Numbered from the stretch's first letter, positions 25,560 through 33,703 are shown. The stretch is 64,000 bases of DNA from CAVUAF01 sp963739375 (GCA_963739375.1 CAVUAF010000014.1:496001-560000); one strand, 5' to 3'. Notes: generated by a model from the sequence alone, not told the origin. Numbers and translations are program-made.

Positions 25560-26186
25560 CTTGCTATAAAGTTCGACGATCAGCTGCTCGTTGACCGGCA
25601 GGTTGATCTCGTCACGCTTGGGGACCGTCAGCATGCGTCCCTTCAGACCCTCGCGGTCGATTTGCATCCACGACGGGACCGGCTGATGGCTGGCGAACTC
25701 CCGCGCCTGCAGCACCAACGGCAGGCTGCGGCTCTTCTCCCGCACCGCAATCTCCGCCTGCGCCGGCACCTGGAACGAGGGCACGTCCACCTTGCGCCCA
25801 TTCACCTGGATGTGGCCATGGCGCACCAGTTGCCGCGCCTGCCGCCGCGACATGGCGAAGCCGAGCCGGAACACGACGTTGTCCAGCCGCGTCTCCAGCT
25901 GCTGCAGCAGGCGCTCGCCGGTCACGCCCCGGGCGCGCGCCGCGGTCTCAAAGTAGGTGCGGAACTGCCGTTCCTGGGTGAAGTAGATGCGCTTGGCCTT
26001 CTGCTTTTCGCGGAGCTGAAGGCCGTAGCCGACGATTTTCGGCCTGCGGTCCTTGCCGTGCTGGCCGGGGGCGAAGTTGCGGTTCTCGATGGGGCACTTG
26101 TCGCTGAAGCACTTCGCCCCCTTCAAGAACAGTTTCATGCCTTCGCGCCGGCAGAGCCGGCAGACGGCGCCTGTGTATCGTGCCAA
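25557..26186 (-). CDS. rpsD: 30S ribosomal protein S4
   Basis: S4 is a primary 16S rRNA binder and, in many bacteria, the repressor of the alpha operon. 209 residues; the start is TTG at 26186 with GGAAGGAGA upstream. The N-terminal C-R-L-C...C-F-S-D-K-C arrangement is the zinc-binding (C+) form. The S4 RNA-binding domain follows near residue 98 (R-L-D-N-V-V-F-R-L-G). The 83 bp upstream (26187-26269) hold no repeat array, an exception in this operon. Confidence 0.96.
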   Translation of the reverse strand: MARYTGAVCRLCRREGMKLFLKGAKCFSDKCPIENRNFAPGQHGKDRRPKIVGYGLQLREKQKAKRIYFTQERQFRTYFETAARARGVTGERLLQQLETRLDNVVFRLGFAMSRRQARQLVRHGHIQVNGRKVDVPSFQVPAQAEIAVREKSRSLPLVLQAREFASHQPVPSWMQIDREGLKGRMLTVPKRDEINLPVNEQLIVELYSK

Positions 26187-26269
26187 GTTGTTTCTCCTTC
26201 CGTGATGCGGGGCCGATCAGTTTACGGAGCCTGGCGCTCCTTCCTCCTGATCCCAAAAAATCCGATGAA

Positions 26270-26704
26270 CTACACCCGGCGGCGTTTCGGCGGCCGGCAG
26301 CCGTTGTGCGGGATGGGGGTGACGTCGCGAATGCTCTTCACCTCGATGCCCGCCGCCGCCAGGGCGCGGATCGCCGACTCGCGTCCCGAACCCGGCCCCC
26401 TGACCCGCACATCGACGGCGCGCACCCCGTGGTCCCGTGCCAGGTTGGCGGCGTTCATCGCCGCCTGCTGCGCGGCGAACGGCGTCCCCTTGCGCGACCC
26501 GCGGAAGCCGAGCGAACCCGAACTCTTCCACGCCAGCACGTTGCCGGCCTGGTCGCAGATGGTGACGATGGTGTTGTTGAACGACGCCTGGATGTACACC
26601 AGGCCGTAGGGCACGTTCTTGCGCTCGCGGCGCTTGAACTGCTTCTTCTTGCCCTTTTTTTCCGGCGCTGCCGCGCCGGCTGCTGCTGCTGCCGGTTTTG
26701 CCAT
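26270..26704 (-). CDS. rpsK: 30S ribosomal protein S11
   Basis: A platform protein of the 30S subunit near the E site. 144 residues, with an Ala/Lys-rich N-terminal extension of ~22 residues before the conserved core (A-S-F-N-N-T-I-V-T, V-R-G-P-G-S-G-R-E-S-A-I-R-A-L) and the canonical end N-G-C-R-P-P-K-R-R-R-V. It sits between rpsM and rpsD as in the ancestral alpha operon. Confidence 0.96.
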   Translation of the reverse strand: MAKPAAAAAGAAAPEKKGKKKQFKRRERKNVPYGLVYIQASFNNTIVTICDQAGNVLAWKSSGSLGFRGSRKGTPFAAQQAAMNAANLARDHGVRAVDVRVRGPGSGRESAIRALAAAGIEVKSIRDVTPIPHNGCRPPKRRRV

Positions 26705-26708
26705 TCTG

Positions 26709-26783
26709 AGTTCTCAGTTCTCGGTTCTCAGTTCCCAGCCACCCGGTTCTCTTCTGAGAACTGGGAACTGAGACTGGCGACTA
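26709..26783. repeat. 7-bp-period inverted array, rpsM stop to rpsK start
   Basis: AGTTCTC, AGTTCTC, GGTTCTC, AGTTCCC (26709-26736) and CTGAGAA, CTGGGAA, CTGAGAC (26754-26774). The array ends at the rpsM TAG and reaches within 5 bp of the rpsK ATG, so the only possible ribosome-binding purines (GAGAA) are repeat units. Confidence 0.88.
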
Positions 26784-27168
26784 CGTTTTCGCCGCCGCCT
26801 TCTTCTTGTTCGCCACCGTGCCCTTGCGCGGGCCCTTGCGGGTGCGCGCGTTGGTGTGGGTGCGCTGCCCGCGGACCGGCAGGTTGCGGCGGTGCCGATA
26901 CCCGCGGTACGACCCGATCTCGATCAGCCGCTTGATGTGCATCGAGATGTCCTTGCGCAGGTCGCCTTCCACCCCGCCTTCGGACTCGATCACCTGGCGG
27001 ATGCGGTTGACCTCTTCTTCGTTGAGGTCCTGCACCTTCTTCACCGCCTCCACGTTCGCCGCGGTCCAGGATGCGGGTGGCGCGCGAGTTGCCGATGCCG
27101 TAGATGTACGTCAGCGCGATGTTGACGTGCTTGTTACGCGGGAGATCCACGCCTGCAATACGTGCCAT
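26781..27168 (-). CDS. rpsM: 30S ribosomal protein S13 (one frameshift)
   Basis: S13 contacts the P-site tRNA and L5 at the subunit interface. The N-terminal 35 residues (M-A-R-I-A-G-V-D-L-P-R-N-K...T-R-I-L-D) and the rest (N-V-E-A-V-K-K-V-Q-D-L-N-E-E-E-V-N to K-K-A-A-A-K-T) are in different frames. The span of 388 nt equals 129 codons plus one base, so a single extra base near 27061-27066 explains it. After removal the spacing between I-L and D-L-N-E-E-E matches the family exactly. I regard it as sequence error. Confidence 0.9.
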
Positions 27169-27180
27169 AAATCAGTCCTC

Positions 27181-27248
27181 GGTTGCCAGTTGGCAGTTGT
27201 CGGCTGGCGCCAGTTTTCGCTGGCAACTGACAACCGGCAACTGCCCAC
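27181..27248. repeat. 7-bp-period inverted array between rpmJ and rpsM
   Basis: GGTTGCC, AGTTGGC, AGTTGTC (27181-27201) and TGGCAAC, TGACAAC, CGGCAAC (27221-27241). Confidence 0.85.
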
Positions 27249-27252
27249 GGCT

Positions 27253-27366
27253 TTACCCCTGCCGCTGCTTATGTTTCGAGTTTTCGCAAATCACCCGCAC
27301 CACGCCCTTGCGGCGGATGACCTTGCACTTGTCGCAAATCTTTTTGACCGATGCTCGAACCTTCAT
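27253..27366 (-). CDS. rpmJ: 50S ribosomal protein L36
   Basis: A 37-residue protein read on the minus strand from the ATG at 27366 to the TAA at 27253: M-K-V-R-A-S-V-K-K-I-C-D-K-C-K, then I-R-R-K-G-V-V-R-V-I-C and a basic end Q-R-Q-G. The three cysteines and the following His (E-N-S-K-H) form the zinc site of the C+ type of L36. It is the smallest gene in the spc/alpha junction, between infA and rpsM as expected. Confidence 0.96.
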   Translation of the reverse strand: MKVRASVKKICDKCKVIRRKGVVRVICENSKHKQRQG

Positions 27367-27372
27367 AACGTC

Positions 27373-27460
27373 AGTTTCCAGTTTCCAGTTTCCAGTTCTG
27401 GTTCCTGTTCGAGCTCCGGCGCTCTGGCTAGAAACTCGAAACTAGAAACTAGAAACTCTA
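27373..27460. repeat. 7-bp-period inverted array, infA stop to rpmJ start
   Basis: AGTTTCC three times (27373-27393) and TAGAAAC, TCGAAAC, TAGAAAC, TAGAAAC (27429-27456); the infA TAG (27458-27460) is the next unit's CTA. Confidence 0.88.
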
Positions 27461-27676
27461 TTTGTACCGGTACACGATCCGCCCGCGGGTCAGGTCGTAC
27501 GGCGAAAGCTCGACGGCCACCCGGTCGCCGGGCAGGATGCGAATGAAGTTCTTGCGCATCTTCCCGGAAACGTGCGCCAGCACCTGGTGCTTGTTTTCCA
27601 GTTCCACCCGGAACATGGCGTTGGGCAGCGGCTCGATCACCACCGCCATCACCTCAATCGCGTCTTCCTTGCTCAT
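27458..27676 (-). CDS. infA: Translation initiation factor IF-1
   Basis: A 72-residue OB-fold protein that occupies the 30S A site during initiation. M-S-K-E-D-A-I-E-V, then V-L-A-H-V-S-G-K-M-R-K-N-F-I-R-I-L-P-G-D and E-L-S-P-Y-D-L-T-R-G-R-I-V-Y-R are all canonical. The preceding in-frame ATG would add one Met. It lies between map and rpmJ, its usual place. Confidence 0.96.
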   Translation of the reverse strand: MSKEDAIEVMAVVIEPLPNAMFRVELENKHQVLAHVSGKMRKNFIRILPGDRVAVELSPYDLTRGRIVYRYK

Positions 27677-27683
27677 CAAACCC

Positions 27684-27712
27684 CAGTTGGCAGTTGCCAG
27701 TTGTCAGTTGGT
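27684..27712. repeat. 7-bp-period array overlapping the map C-terminus
   Basis: AGTTGGC, AGTTGCC, AGTTGTC, AGTTGGT. The map TGA (27704-27706) and its last codons lie within the array. Confidence 0.8.
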
Positions 27713-28456
27713 CAGAATCACCGGCCCGTCGCCGGTGACCGCCACACAGTGCTCAAAATGCGCGCTGTAGCTGCCGTCTTCGGTGACGGCGGTCCAGCGG
27801 TCTTCCAGGACCCGGGTCCCGGCCTTGCCCGCGTTCACCATGGGCTCGATGGCCAGCACCATGCCGGCGCGCAACCGCGCCCCGTGCCCCCGGGTGCCGA
27901 AGTTCGGCACCTGCGGCTCTTCGTGCAGGCGGGTTCCGATGCCGTGGCCGACGAACTCGCGCACCACGCTGAAGCCGTTGGCCTCGACGTGCTCCTGCAC
28001 CGCCGCCCCCACGTCGCCCACGGTGTTGCCGATGCGCGCCGCCGCGATGCCTCGGTACAGCGATTCCTGGGTCACCGTCAGCAGCTTGCGCAGTTCCGGG
28101 CTCAACTCGCTGCCCACCGGCACGGTCACCGCGGCATCGCCGTAGTAGCCGTCGAGTACCACGCCGCAGTCGATCGAAACAATGTCGCCCGGCTGCAGCA
28201 CCCGTTTTTCCGACGGGATGCCGTGCACGATCTCCTGGTTGATCGACGTGCACAGGCAGCAGGGATACTCGTAATAGCCCTTGAACGCCGGCTGCGCCCC
28301 TGCCTCCCGGATCAGCCGTTCGGCAGCGCGTTCCAGGTCCATGGTCGAGACCCCGGGCTGCACCCGCTGCGCCACCTGGTCCAGCACCTGGCGCACGATG
28401 CGCCCACTGCGGCGCATCTTCTCAATCTCCGCCGGCGACTTACAGACGATCGCCAT
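27704..28456 (-). CDS. map: Type I methionine aminopeptidase
   Basis: Removes the initiator Met from nascent proteins; a two-metal M24A enzyme. 250 residues from the ATG at 28456, which overlaps the adk end by 17 nt. Metal ligands are visible: S-I-D-C-G (Asp), Y-G-D-A-A (Asp), G-H-G-I-G (His), A-I-E-P-M (Glu) and A-H-F-E-H (Glu). The N-terminal I-V-C-K-S-P-A-E-I-E-K-M-R is typical. A GTG/ATG three codons upstream is an alternative. It belongs to the spc operon. Confidence 0.95.
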   Translation of the reverse strand: MAIVCKSPAEIEKMRRSGRIVRQVLDQVAQRVQPGVSTMDLERAAERLIREAGAQPAFKGYYEYPCCLCTSINQEIVHGIPSEKRVLQPGDIVSIDCGVVLDGYYGDAAVTVPVGSELSPELRKLLTVTQESLYRGIAAARIGNTVGDVGAAVQEHVEANGFSVVREFVGHGIGTRLHEEPQVPNFGTRGHGARLRAGMVLAIEPMVNAGKAGTRVLEDRWTAVTEDGSYSAHFEHCVAVTGDGPVILTN

Positions 28457-29141
28457 GCTGCTCAACGGACTTCTGGATGGCGGCGCTGATGGCTTCCGGC
28501 GACTCGTCGCCGTTCACCTGCACCAGCCGTCCCTGCTTCTGGTAAAAGTCCCGCAAGGGCAGGGTCTGACGCTCATAAGCCCGCAAACGCTCCGCGATGA
28601 CGGCTTCGGTATCGTCGCGACGGGTTTCCAGACGGCCGCCGTCGGCATCACAGGTATCGGCGACGCGAGGAGGCTGGAAGTGAACGTTGTAGATCCGCCC
28701 GCAGGTGGGACAAGAACGGCGGCCGGTGAGCCGCTTCAGCAATCCATTATAGTCGACGGCGATATCCACCACAATCGGCGGCCGCCGGCAGATGTTTTCA
28801 AAGAACTTGTCTTTCAGCAACGTGTCGAGCCATTCCGCCTGGGCGATGGTGCGCGGAAACCCATCCAGGATGAAGCCGCGGCCACAGTCGGCCCCGTGCA
28901 GCCGCTGCTCCATCATCGCGAACATCAGCTGGTCGGGGACCAGTTCCCCGCGCTCCATGATGGCCTTGGCCTGTTTGCCCAGTTCGGTGCCGCGCGCCAC
29001 GTGGTCGCGCAGCAGGTCGCCGGTGGAAATCTGCGGAATGCCGTAGCGCTCCACCAGCCGTTTCGCCTGCGTCCCTTTGCCTGCTCCGGGTGCCCCCAGC
29101 AGGATCATCGGGCCCACCTGCGTTGTTTCGCTCTTCGCCAT
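28440..29141 (-). CDS. adk: Adenylate kinase
   Basis: Converts ATP plus AMP to two ADP. 233 residues from the ATG at 29141, with GAGGGTG upstream. P-loop G-A-P-G-A-G-K-G-T-Q; AMP site S-T-G-D-L-L-R; G-F-I-L-D-G-F-P-R-T. The long LID has a zinc site C-P-T-C...C-D-A-D, the Cys3-Asp variety. The N-terminal nine residues before the hydrophobic strand are slightly longer than usual. It lies between secY and map as in the common spc operon. Confidence 0.96.
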   Translation of the reverse strand: MAKSETTQVGPMILLGAPGAGKGTQAKRLVERYGIPQISTGDLLRDHVARGTELGKQAKAIMERGELVPDQLMFAMMEQRLHGADCGRGFILDGFPRTIAQAEWLDTLLKDKFFENICRRPPIVVDIAVDYNGLLKRLTGRRSCPTCGRIYNVHFQPPRVADTCDADGGRLETRRDDTEAVIAERLRAYERQTLPLRDFYQKQGRLVQVNGDESPEAISAAIQKSVEQHGDRL

Positions 29142-29183
29142 GATGTTCACCCTCTGCCGGAAAACCGGCGGGGCCGGGAACCA

Positions 29184-29219
29184 CAGTTTCTAGTTTCTAG
29201 TTTCAAGTTTCTAGTTCTA
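29184..29219. repeat. 7-bp-period array between secY and adk
   Basis: AGTTTCT, AGTTTCT, AGTTTCA, AGTTTCT, AGTTCTA; one arm only. Confidence 0.85.
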
Positions 29220-29239
29220 AAAAACACTCGCAGCTGCTG

Positions 29240-30655
29240 TTACGACGCCCAGGTGCGGCGGCCGCGGATCCGGCCGCTGCGCGGGGTAAAGCCCTCGTAG
29301 TGCCGCATGATCAACTGCGACTCGACCTGCTGCACCGTGTCCATGGCCACCCCCACCACGATCAGCAGCGAGGTGCCGCCAAAATAGAAAGTCACGTTCA
29401 AGCCGTTGGTCATCCACGCCGGCAGCTTTTCGAAGAAGGCGCCCAGCGCCCCCGGCAGGTGGTTCAGGTGGATGCCGGCGATCATCCACTCGGGGATGAA
29501 GGAGATGATGATCAGGTAGAGCGCGCCCACCAGGGTGATGCGGGTCAGGATCTCGTTGATGAACTCGCGCGTGCGCGCCCCCGGCCGGATGCCGGGGACG
29601 AACCCGCCGTACTTGCGCATGTTGTCGGCCACTTCATTCGGGTTGAACACGATCGACACGTAAAAGTAGGCGAAGAAGATGATCCCCACCGCATACAGGA
29701 AGGTGTACAGCGGCTCCCCCCACTTGATCGCGTCCAGGAGCGGCCCGAAGTAGCGGTTGCCTTTGAAACCGTACAGGATGGTCTGCGGGAAGGTGAGGAT
29801 GGAGGAGGCAAAAATGACCGGCATGACGCCGCCGGAGTTGACCCGCAGCGGCAGGTGGGTCGAGCCCCCGCCCATCACCTTGCGCCCCACGACGCGCTTG
29901 GCGTACTGCACCGGGATGCGGCGCTCGCTGCGTTCCACGAACACGATGAACGCCACCACGAACACCATGATGGCGACCAGGATGATGACCGCGGGCGCGG
30001 TAAACGCGCCCCAGGCGCTGGTCTGGACCTTGTCGATGACCTCGGCGACGGCGCGCGGCAGCCCCACCACGATGCCGGCGAAAATCAGCAGCGACATGCC
30101 GTTGCCGATGCCGCGCTCGGTGATCTGCTCCCCCAGCCACATGATGAACACGCTCCCCGCGGTCAGGGTCAGCATGGTCATGAGCACGAAACCGACGCCG
30201 GGATTGGTGACGAACGGCGTCGCGCCGCTGGTGGTCGACTTCTCCAGCATGGTGGCGATGCCCAGCGACTGCATGGCGCTCAGACCCAGCGTCAGGTAGC
30301 GCGTCCACTGGGTGATCTTCCGGCGCCCCAGCTCCCCTTCCTTCTGCAACCGCGCCAGCGGCTCATACACCACGGTCAGCAGCTGCAGGATGATCGACGC
30401 CGTGATGTAGGGCATGATGCCCAGCGCGAAGACGGTCAGCCGGCGCAGGTTCCCGCCGCTGAACAGGTCCACGAAGCCCAGGAAGGAGCCGCGGTTCTGC
30501 TCGAAGAACTGCTGCAGCAGTTCGGCATTGATGCCCGGGGTCGGGATGTGCGAGCCCAGGCGATACACCGCCAGCAGTCCCAGCGTGAACAGCACCCGCC
30601 GGCGCAGGTCGGGGATGCGGAAGATGTTGGCGAGTTTTTCGAAAAGCTTGCCCAT
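29240..30655 (-). CDS. secY: Protein translocase subunit SecY
   Basis: The ten-helix pore of the Sec translocon. From the ATG at 30655 the protein has 471 residues: N-terminal R-I-P-D-L-R-R-R-V-L-F-T-L, the plug-region G-S-F-L-G-F-V-D-L-F-S-G-G, cytoplasmic loop E-L-G-R-R-K-I-T-Q-W-T-R-Y, loop R-R-I-P-V-Q-Y-A-K-R, and late P-N-E-V-A-D-N-M-R-K-Y-G-G-F-V-P-G-I-R-P-G. The frame runs 24 codons further upstream without homology. It follows rplO in the spc operon. Confidence 0.97.
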   Translation of the reverse strand: MGKLFEKLANIFRIPDLRRRVLFTLGLLAVYRLGSHIPTPGINAELLQQFFEQNRGSFLGFVDLFSGGNLRRLTVFALGIMPYITASIILQLLTVVYEPLARLQKEGELGRRKITQWTRYLTLGLSAMQSLGIATMLEKSTTSGATPFVTNPGVGFVLMTMLTLTAGSVFIMWLGEQITERGIGNGMSLLIFAGIVVGLPRAVAEVIDKVQTSAWGAFTAPAVIILVAIMVFVVAFIVFVERSERRIPVQYAKRVVGRKVMGGGSTHLPLRVNSGGVMPVIFASSILTFPQTILYGFKGNRYFGPLLDAIKWGEPLYTFLYAVGIIFFAYFYVSIVFNPNEVADNMRKYGGFVPGIRPGARTREFINEILTRITLVGALYLIIISFIPEWMIAGIHLNHLPGALGAFFEKLPAWMTNGLNVTFYFGGTSLLIVVGVAMDTVQQVESQLIMRHYEGFTPRSGRIRGRRTWAS

Positions 30656-30663
30656 AGAAAACC

Positions 30664-30692
30664 AGTTCTCAGTTCTCAGTGGCCGAGAACTA
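30664..30692. repeat. 7-bp-period array touching the rplO stop
   Basis: AGTTCTC, AGTTCTC, AGTGGCC, GAGAAC; the rplO TAG is at 30690-30692. Confidence 0.75.
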
Positions 30693-31130
30693 TCCCAGGA
30701 CTTCCGCCTTGCCGCCAGCCGCGGCAATTTTCTCCGCCGCCGACTTGGAAAACTTATGCGCCTGCACCGTGATCGCGCCCTGCAGTTCGCCGCCGCCCAG
30801 CACCTTGATGGGCAGCTTGCGCTGGCGCACCAGGCCGGCCTGGTGCAGCGTCTCCGGGGTGATGTGCTTCTCCCCCAGCGCCGCCAGGTCGCCCAGGTTC
30901 ACGATGGCGTACTCGGTCTTGAAGATGTTGGTGAAGCCGCGCTTCGGCAGGCGGCGATGCAGCGGCATCTGGCCGCCTTCAAAGCCGCGCAGCAGGCGCG
31001 AGCCCGAGCGCGACCCCTGGCCCTTGTGGCCCCGGGTCGAGGTCTTGCCCATCCCCGAACCCATGCCCCGGCCCACTCGCTTTCTTTTCTCCGACGATTT
31101 CTTCGGTGCTCGTATGGTCGATAAGTTCAT
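30690..31130 (-). CDS. rplO: 50S ribosomal protein L15
   Basis: A 146-residue late-assembly protein of the 50S. Canonical N-terminus M-N-L-S-T-I-R-A-P-K...K-R-V-G-R-G-M-G-S-G-x-G-K-T-S-T-R-G-H-K-G-Q, then F-E-G-G-Q-M-P-L-H-R-R-L-P-K-R-G-F. The ATG at 31130 was preferred; upstream residues are read-through of a repeat array. Confidence 0.96.
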   Translation of the reverse strand: MNLSTIRAPKKSSEKRKRVGRGMGSGMGKTSTRGHKGQGSRSGSRLLRGFEGGQMPLHRRLPKRGFTNIFKTEYAIVNLGDLAALGEKHITPETLHQAGLVRQRKLPIKVLGGGELQGAITVQAHKFSKSAAEKIAAAGGKAEVLG

Positions 31131-31154
31131 AAGTGCTCCGCAACCCCTGGCGCG

Positions 31155-31227
31155 TCGTCGGTCGTCGGTCTGCGGCCGCAACGCTCATCTTGACGGCCGA
31201 CGACCGAAGGCCGACGACCGGCGACTA
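31155..31227. repeat. 7-bp-period inverted array, rpmD stop to rplO start
   Basis: TCGTCGG, TCGTCGG, TCTGCGG (31155-31175) and GGCCGAC/GACCGAA-type units to the rpmD TAG at 31225-31227. Confidence 0.82.
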
Positions 31228-31431
31228 CTCTAGGATCTTCACCAAATGCGGCACCTTCTTCACCATGCCGCGGATGGAGGGCGAATCTTCGCGCTCCACG
31301 ATCTGGTTCAGGCGGGTGAAGCCCAGGCCGCGGACCACCCGCTTGTGCTTTTGCGGCGCGGCGATCGCCGAGCGCACCCACTGGATGCGCAGCTTCCCCT
31401 GGCCGCTGCTCTTTTTTGCCGCCTGCGCCAT
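31225..31431 (-). CDS. rpmD: 50S ribosomal protein L30
   Basis: A 68-residue protein with an N-terminal extension (A-Q-A-A-K-K-S-S-G-Q) before the conserved L-R-I-Q-W-V-R-S-A-I...Q-K-H-K-R-V-V-R-G-L-G-F-T-R-L. The ATG at 31431 overlaps the rpsE TGA by one base (TGATG), implying coupled translation; this is one of the few junctions in the operon without a repeat array. Confidence 0.94.
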   Translation of the reverse strand: MAQAAKKSSGQGKLRIQWVRSAIAAPQKHKRVVRGLGFTRLNQIVEREDSPSIRGMVKKVPHLVKILE

Positions 31432-31943
31432 CACAGTTCCTCCACCGCCTTGCCGCGCAGCAGCGCGACCTCCCTGCGGTCGCGGAGCTGCTGCAGCGCC
31501 GCGAACGTCGCCCGGATCACGTTGTGCGGGTTGGTGGTGCCGATCGACTTGGTCAGCACGTTCTGGATGCCCACCGAGGTCATGACCGCGCGCACCGCCC
31601 CGCCGGCAATCACGCCCGTGCCTTCCGGCGCCGGCTTCAGCAGCACCCGCCCGGAGCCGAAGCGTCCCAGCACCTGGTGCGGAATGCTGGTCTGCGTCAG
31701 CGCCACCTTGACCAGGTTTTTCTTGGCCGCTTCGATCCCCTTGCGGATCGCCTGCGGCACTTCCTTGGCCTTGCCCGAGCCGAAGCCCACCACCGCGGCC
31801 GACGGGTCGCCCACCACCACCAGGGCCGCGAACGACAGGTTCTTCCCGCCCTTCACCACCTTGGTCACGCGGTTGATGGCCACCACCTGGTCCTTCAGCT
31901 GGTAGTTGCCGGCCTCAAGTCGTTTCTTGGATGTAATCGCCAT
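31431..31943 (-). CDS. rpsE: 30S ribosomal protein S5
   Basis: A 170-residue protein at the mRNA entry site, important for accuracy. Conserved N-domain V-A-I-N-R-V-T-K-V-V-K-G-G-K-N-L-S-F-A-A-L-V-V-V-G-D and C-domain P-A-P-E-G-T-G-V-I-A-G-G-A-V-R, then N-P-H-N-V-I-R-A-T. The ATG at 31943 is canonical (M-A-I-T-S-K-K-R-L). Confidence 0.96.
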   Translation of the reverse strand: MAITSKKRLEAGNYQLKDQVVAINRVTKVVKGGKNLSFAALVVVGDPSAAVVGFGSGKAKEVPQAIRKGIEAAKKNLVKVALTQTSIPHQVLGRFGSGRVLLKPAPEGTGVIAGGAVRAVMTSVGIQNVLTKSIGTTNPHNVIRATFAALQQLRDRREVALLRGKAVEEL

Positions 31944-31953
31944 TTTTTAAAGT

Positions 31954-32022
31954 CGCTTTCCGCCATCCGCTTTCCGCCACCCTGCTCGCGCTCGTTGTCG
32001 CGGAAGCGGAGAGCGGAGAGCG
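31954..32022. repeat. Short-period inverted array upstream of rpsE
   Basis: CGCTTTCCGCC...CGCTTTCCGCC (31954-31979) and the complementary GGAAGCGGAGAGCGGAGAGCG (32002-32022). Confidence 0.75.
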
Positions 32023-32027
32023 CGTTT

Positions 32028-32393
32028 CTAAAACTGCAATCCGGCCGCACGCGCGGCGTCGGCCAGGGCCTTCACCCGCCCGTGATATAGGTAGCCGCCG
32101 CGGTCGAAGACCACCTTGGCGATGCCCTGGGCCTGGGCGCGCTCCGCCACCAGCTTGCCCACGTCCTTCGCCGAGGCCACGTTGCCCCCGCTGCGCTTGA
32201 CCGCGCTCTTCTTCTCGTTCCTCGAGGCGGCCACCAGGGTCACCCCGCTCAGGTCGTCAATCACCTGCGCGTAAATGTGGTTCAGCGAGCGGTAAATGTT
32301 CAGCCGCGGCCGCTCCGCCGTCCCGGTCATCCTGCCGCGAATGCGCTCGTGCACCCGCCGCCGGACCACGTTCTTCGATTCCTTGTTCAGCAT
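32028..32393 (-). CDS. rplR: 50S ribosomal protein L18
   Basis: Binds 5S rRNA with L5 and L25. 121 residues from the ATG at 32393 (AAGAGAG upstream): R-R-R-V-H-E-R-I-R-G...R-P-R-L-N-I-Y-R-S-L-N-H-I-Y-A-Q-V-I-D-D, and F-D-R-G-G-Y-L-Y-H-G-R-V-K-A-L-A-D-A-A-R-A-A-G-L. It lies between rplF and rpsE. Confidence 0.96.
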   Translation of the reverse strand: MLNKESKNVVRRRVHERIRGRMTGTAERPRLNIYRSLNHIYAQVIDDLSGVTLVAASRNEKKSAVKRSGGNVASAKDVGKLVAERAQAQGIAKVVFDRGGYLYHGRVKALADAARAAGLQF

Positions 32394-32447
32394 GTTCTCT
32401 CTTCCCATCAGCGAGCGTGCCCGGCACGCTCGTTTCTGGCCGGTTAC

Positions 32448-32490
32448 GATCCTTCGACTCGGCCGCTACGCGGCCTCGCTCAGGATGACG
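32448..32490. repeat. Palindromic GATCCTTCG...CGCTCAGGATGAC element
   Basis: Lies in the rplF-rplR gap, inside the ribosomal operon; same family as 13260-13330 and 21607-21660. Confidence 0.75.
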
Positions 32491-32551
32491 GCTGCGGGCT
32501 CCCGTTCGTCCTTCGCTACGCTCGAGACTCGCTCACGCCCGCAAAGCGCCG

Positions 32552-33091
32552 TCACTTTGCTCCCGTCTTGCCGACCTTCTTCTTCAGCCGCTCGCCGAAA
32601 TAGCGTACGCCCTTGTTCTTGTACGGGTCGGGAGGGCGCAGGGAGCGCATTTCCGCCGCCACCTGCCCCACCTTCTGCCGGTCGATGCCGCTGACCGTGA
32701 GCCGCGTCTGCTTGGGGTCCACCGCCACCTCGATGCCCGTGGGCAGCGGATACTCGATGGGGTGCGAATAGCCCAGGGTAAACACCACCGTGCCCTTGCC
32801 CTTCAGCTCGGCGCGATAGCCGATGCCGACAATCTCCAGTTCGCGCGTCCAGCCCTTGGTGACGCCGTTGACCGCGTTGTTGACGAGCGCGCGCGCCAGG
32901 CCGTGGACCGCCGACTGCCCGTCGTTCTCGCGCAGCGCCACCAGGTTCCCGTCCTGCTGCTCCATGCGGATGCCCGGCGGCAGCGGCGTCTCCACCTTGC
33001 CCTTCGGGCCCTGCACCGAGACCACGTTCCCCAGGATCGCGACCTTCACCCCCGTCGGCACCGGGATCGGTTTTCTGCCAATTCTCGACAT
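32552..33091 (-). CDS. rplF: 50S ribosomal protein L6
   Basis: A 179-residue two-domain protein near the factor-binding site. M-S-R-I-G-R-K-P-I-P-V-P, V-Q-G-P-K-G-K, late R-P-P-D-P-Y-K-N-K-G-V-R-Y, all canonical. It lies between rpsH and rplR. The last residues are rich in Lys. Confidence 0.96.
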   Translation of the reverse strand: MSRIGRKPIPVPTGVKVAILGNVVSVQGPKGKVETPLPPGIRMEQQDGNLVALRENDGQSAVHGLARALVNNAVNGVTKGWTRELEIVGIGYRAELKGKGTVVFTLGYSHPIEYPLPTGIEVAVDPKQTRLTVSGIDRQKVGQVAAEMRSLRPPDPYKNKGVRYFGERLKKKVGKTGAK

Positions 33092-33094
33092 GAT

Positions 33095-33115
33095 TCTCTG
33101 CTCTCTGCTCTCTGC
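33095..33115. repeat. Perfect 7-bp tandem triplet upstream of rplF
   Basis: TCTCTGC three times, starting 4 bp before the rplF ATG complement. Confidence 0.85.
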
Positions 33116-33196
33116 TTGTGGCCCGCAGCCGGAAGCGCTCAGCTCTTCCCGGCCGGCTTCAGCATGATTCTCGTTGCCCCGCGGCTCACGCTCATT

Positions 33197-33222
33197 GCTT
33201 ACAGCTTAAAGCTTATAGCTGG
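33197..33222. repeat. 7-bp-period array after rpsH stop
   Basis: GCTTACA, GCTTAAA, GCTTATA, GCTGGCC, 12 bp beyond the rpsH stop. Together with 33095-33115 it brackets the rpsH-rplF gap. Confidence 0.75.
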
Positions 33223-33233
33223 CCGCCGCGCCC

Positions 33234-33632
33234 TTACCAGATCTCGCACAGGATCTCGCCGCCCACGCCCGCTTTGCGCGCGGCGCGGCCGGTCATGACC
33301 CCCTGCGGCGTGGTCAGGATGTTGATCCCCATCCCGCCCAGCACCCGCGGAATTTCGTTGCGGCTGACGTAGACGCGGCAGCCCGGGCGCGACACCCGCT
33401 TCAGCGCGTTGATCACCGCCTGGTTGTCGGCGCTGTACTTCAAATACACGCGCAGGATTTTCTTGCCTTCCTCTTCCGTGGCCTTGAAGTTCTGGATGTA
33501 GCCCTCTTCCTTGAGGATGCGGGCCATCTCCAGCTTCAGCCGGCTGGCGGGTACGTCCACCTTGGGCTGCCGCGAGCGAATGGCGTTGCGAATGCGCGTC
33601 AAAAAGTCGGCGACCGGATCGGTCAAATTCAT
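33234..33632 (-). CDS. rpsH: 30S ribosomal protein S8
   Basis: A primary 16S binder and, in many bacteria, the spc-operon repressor. 132 residues: M-N-L-T-D-P-V-A-D-F-L-T-R-I-R-N-A, late R-V-Y-V-S-R-N-E-I-P-R-V-L-G-G-M-G-I, I-L-T-T-P-Q-G-V-M-T-G-R-x-A-R-K, G-G-E-I-L-C-E-I-W. Confidence 0.96.
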   Translation of the reverse strand: MNLTDPVADFLTRIRNAIRSRQPKVDVPASRLKLEMARILKEEGYIQNFKATEEEGKKILRVYLKYSADNQAVINALKRVSRPGCRVYVSRNEIPRVLGGMGINILTTPQGVMTGRAARKAGVGGEILCEIW

Positions 33633-33703
33633 GCTTTGCTTCTCCTCGCGTCGCCCGTTCGCTCCTCCGTCGGAAGGAGAACCCGCGGCGACGGTCTAAA
33701 ACC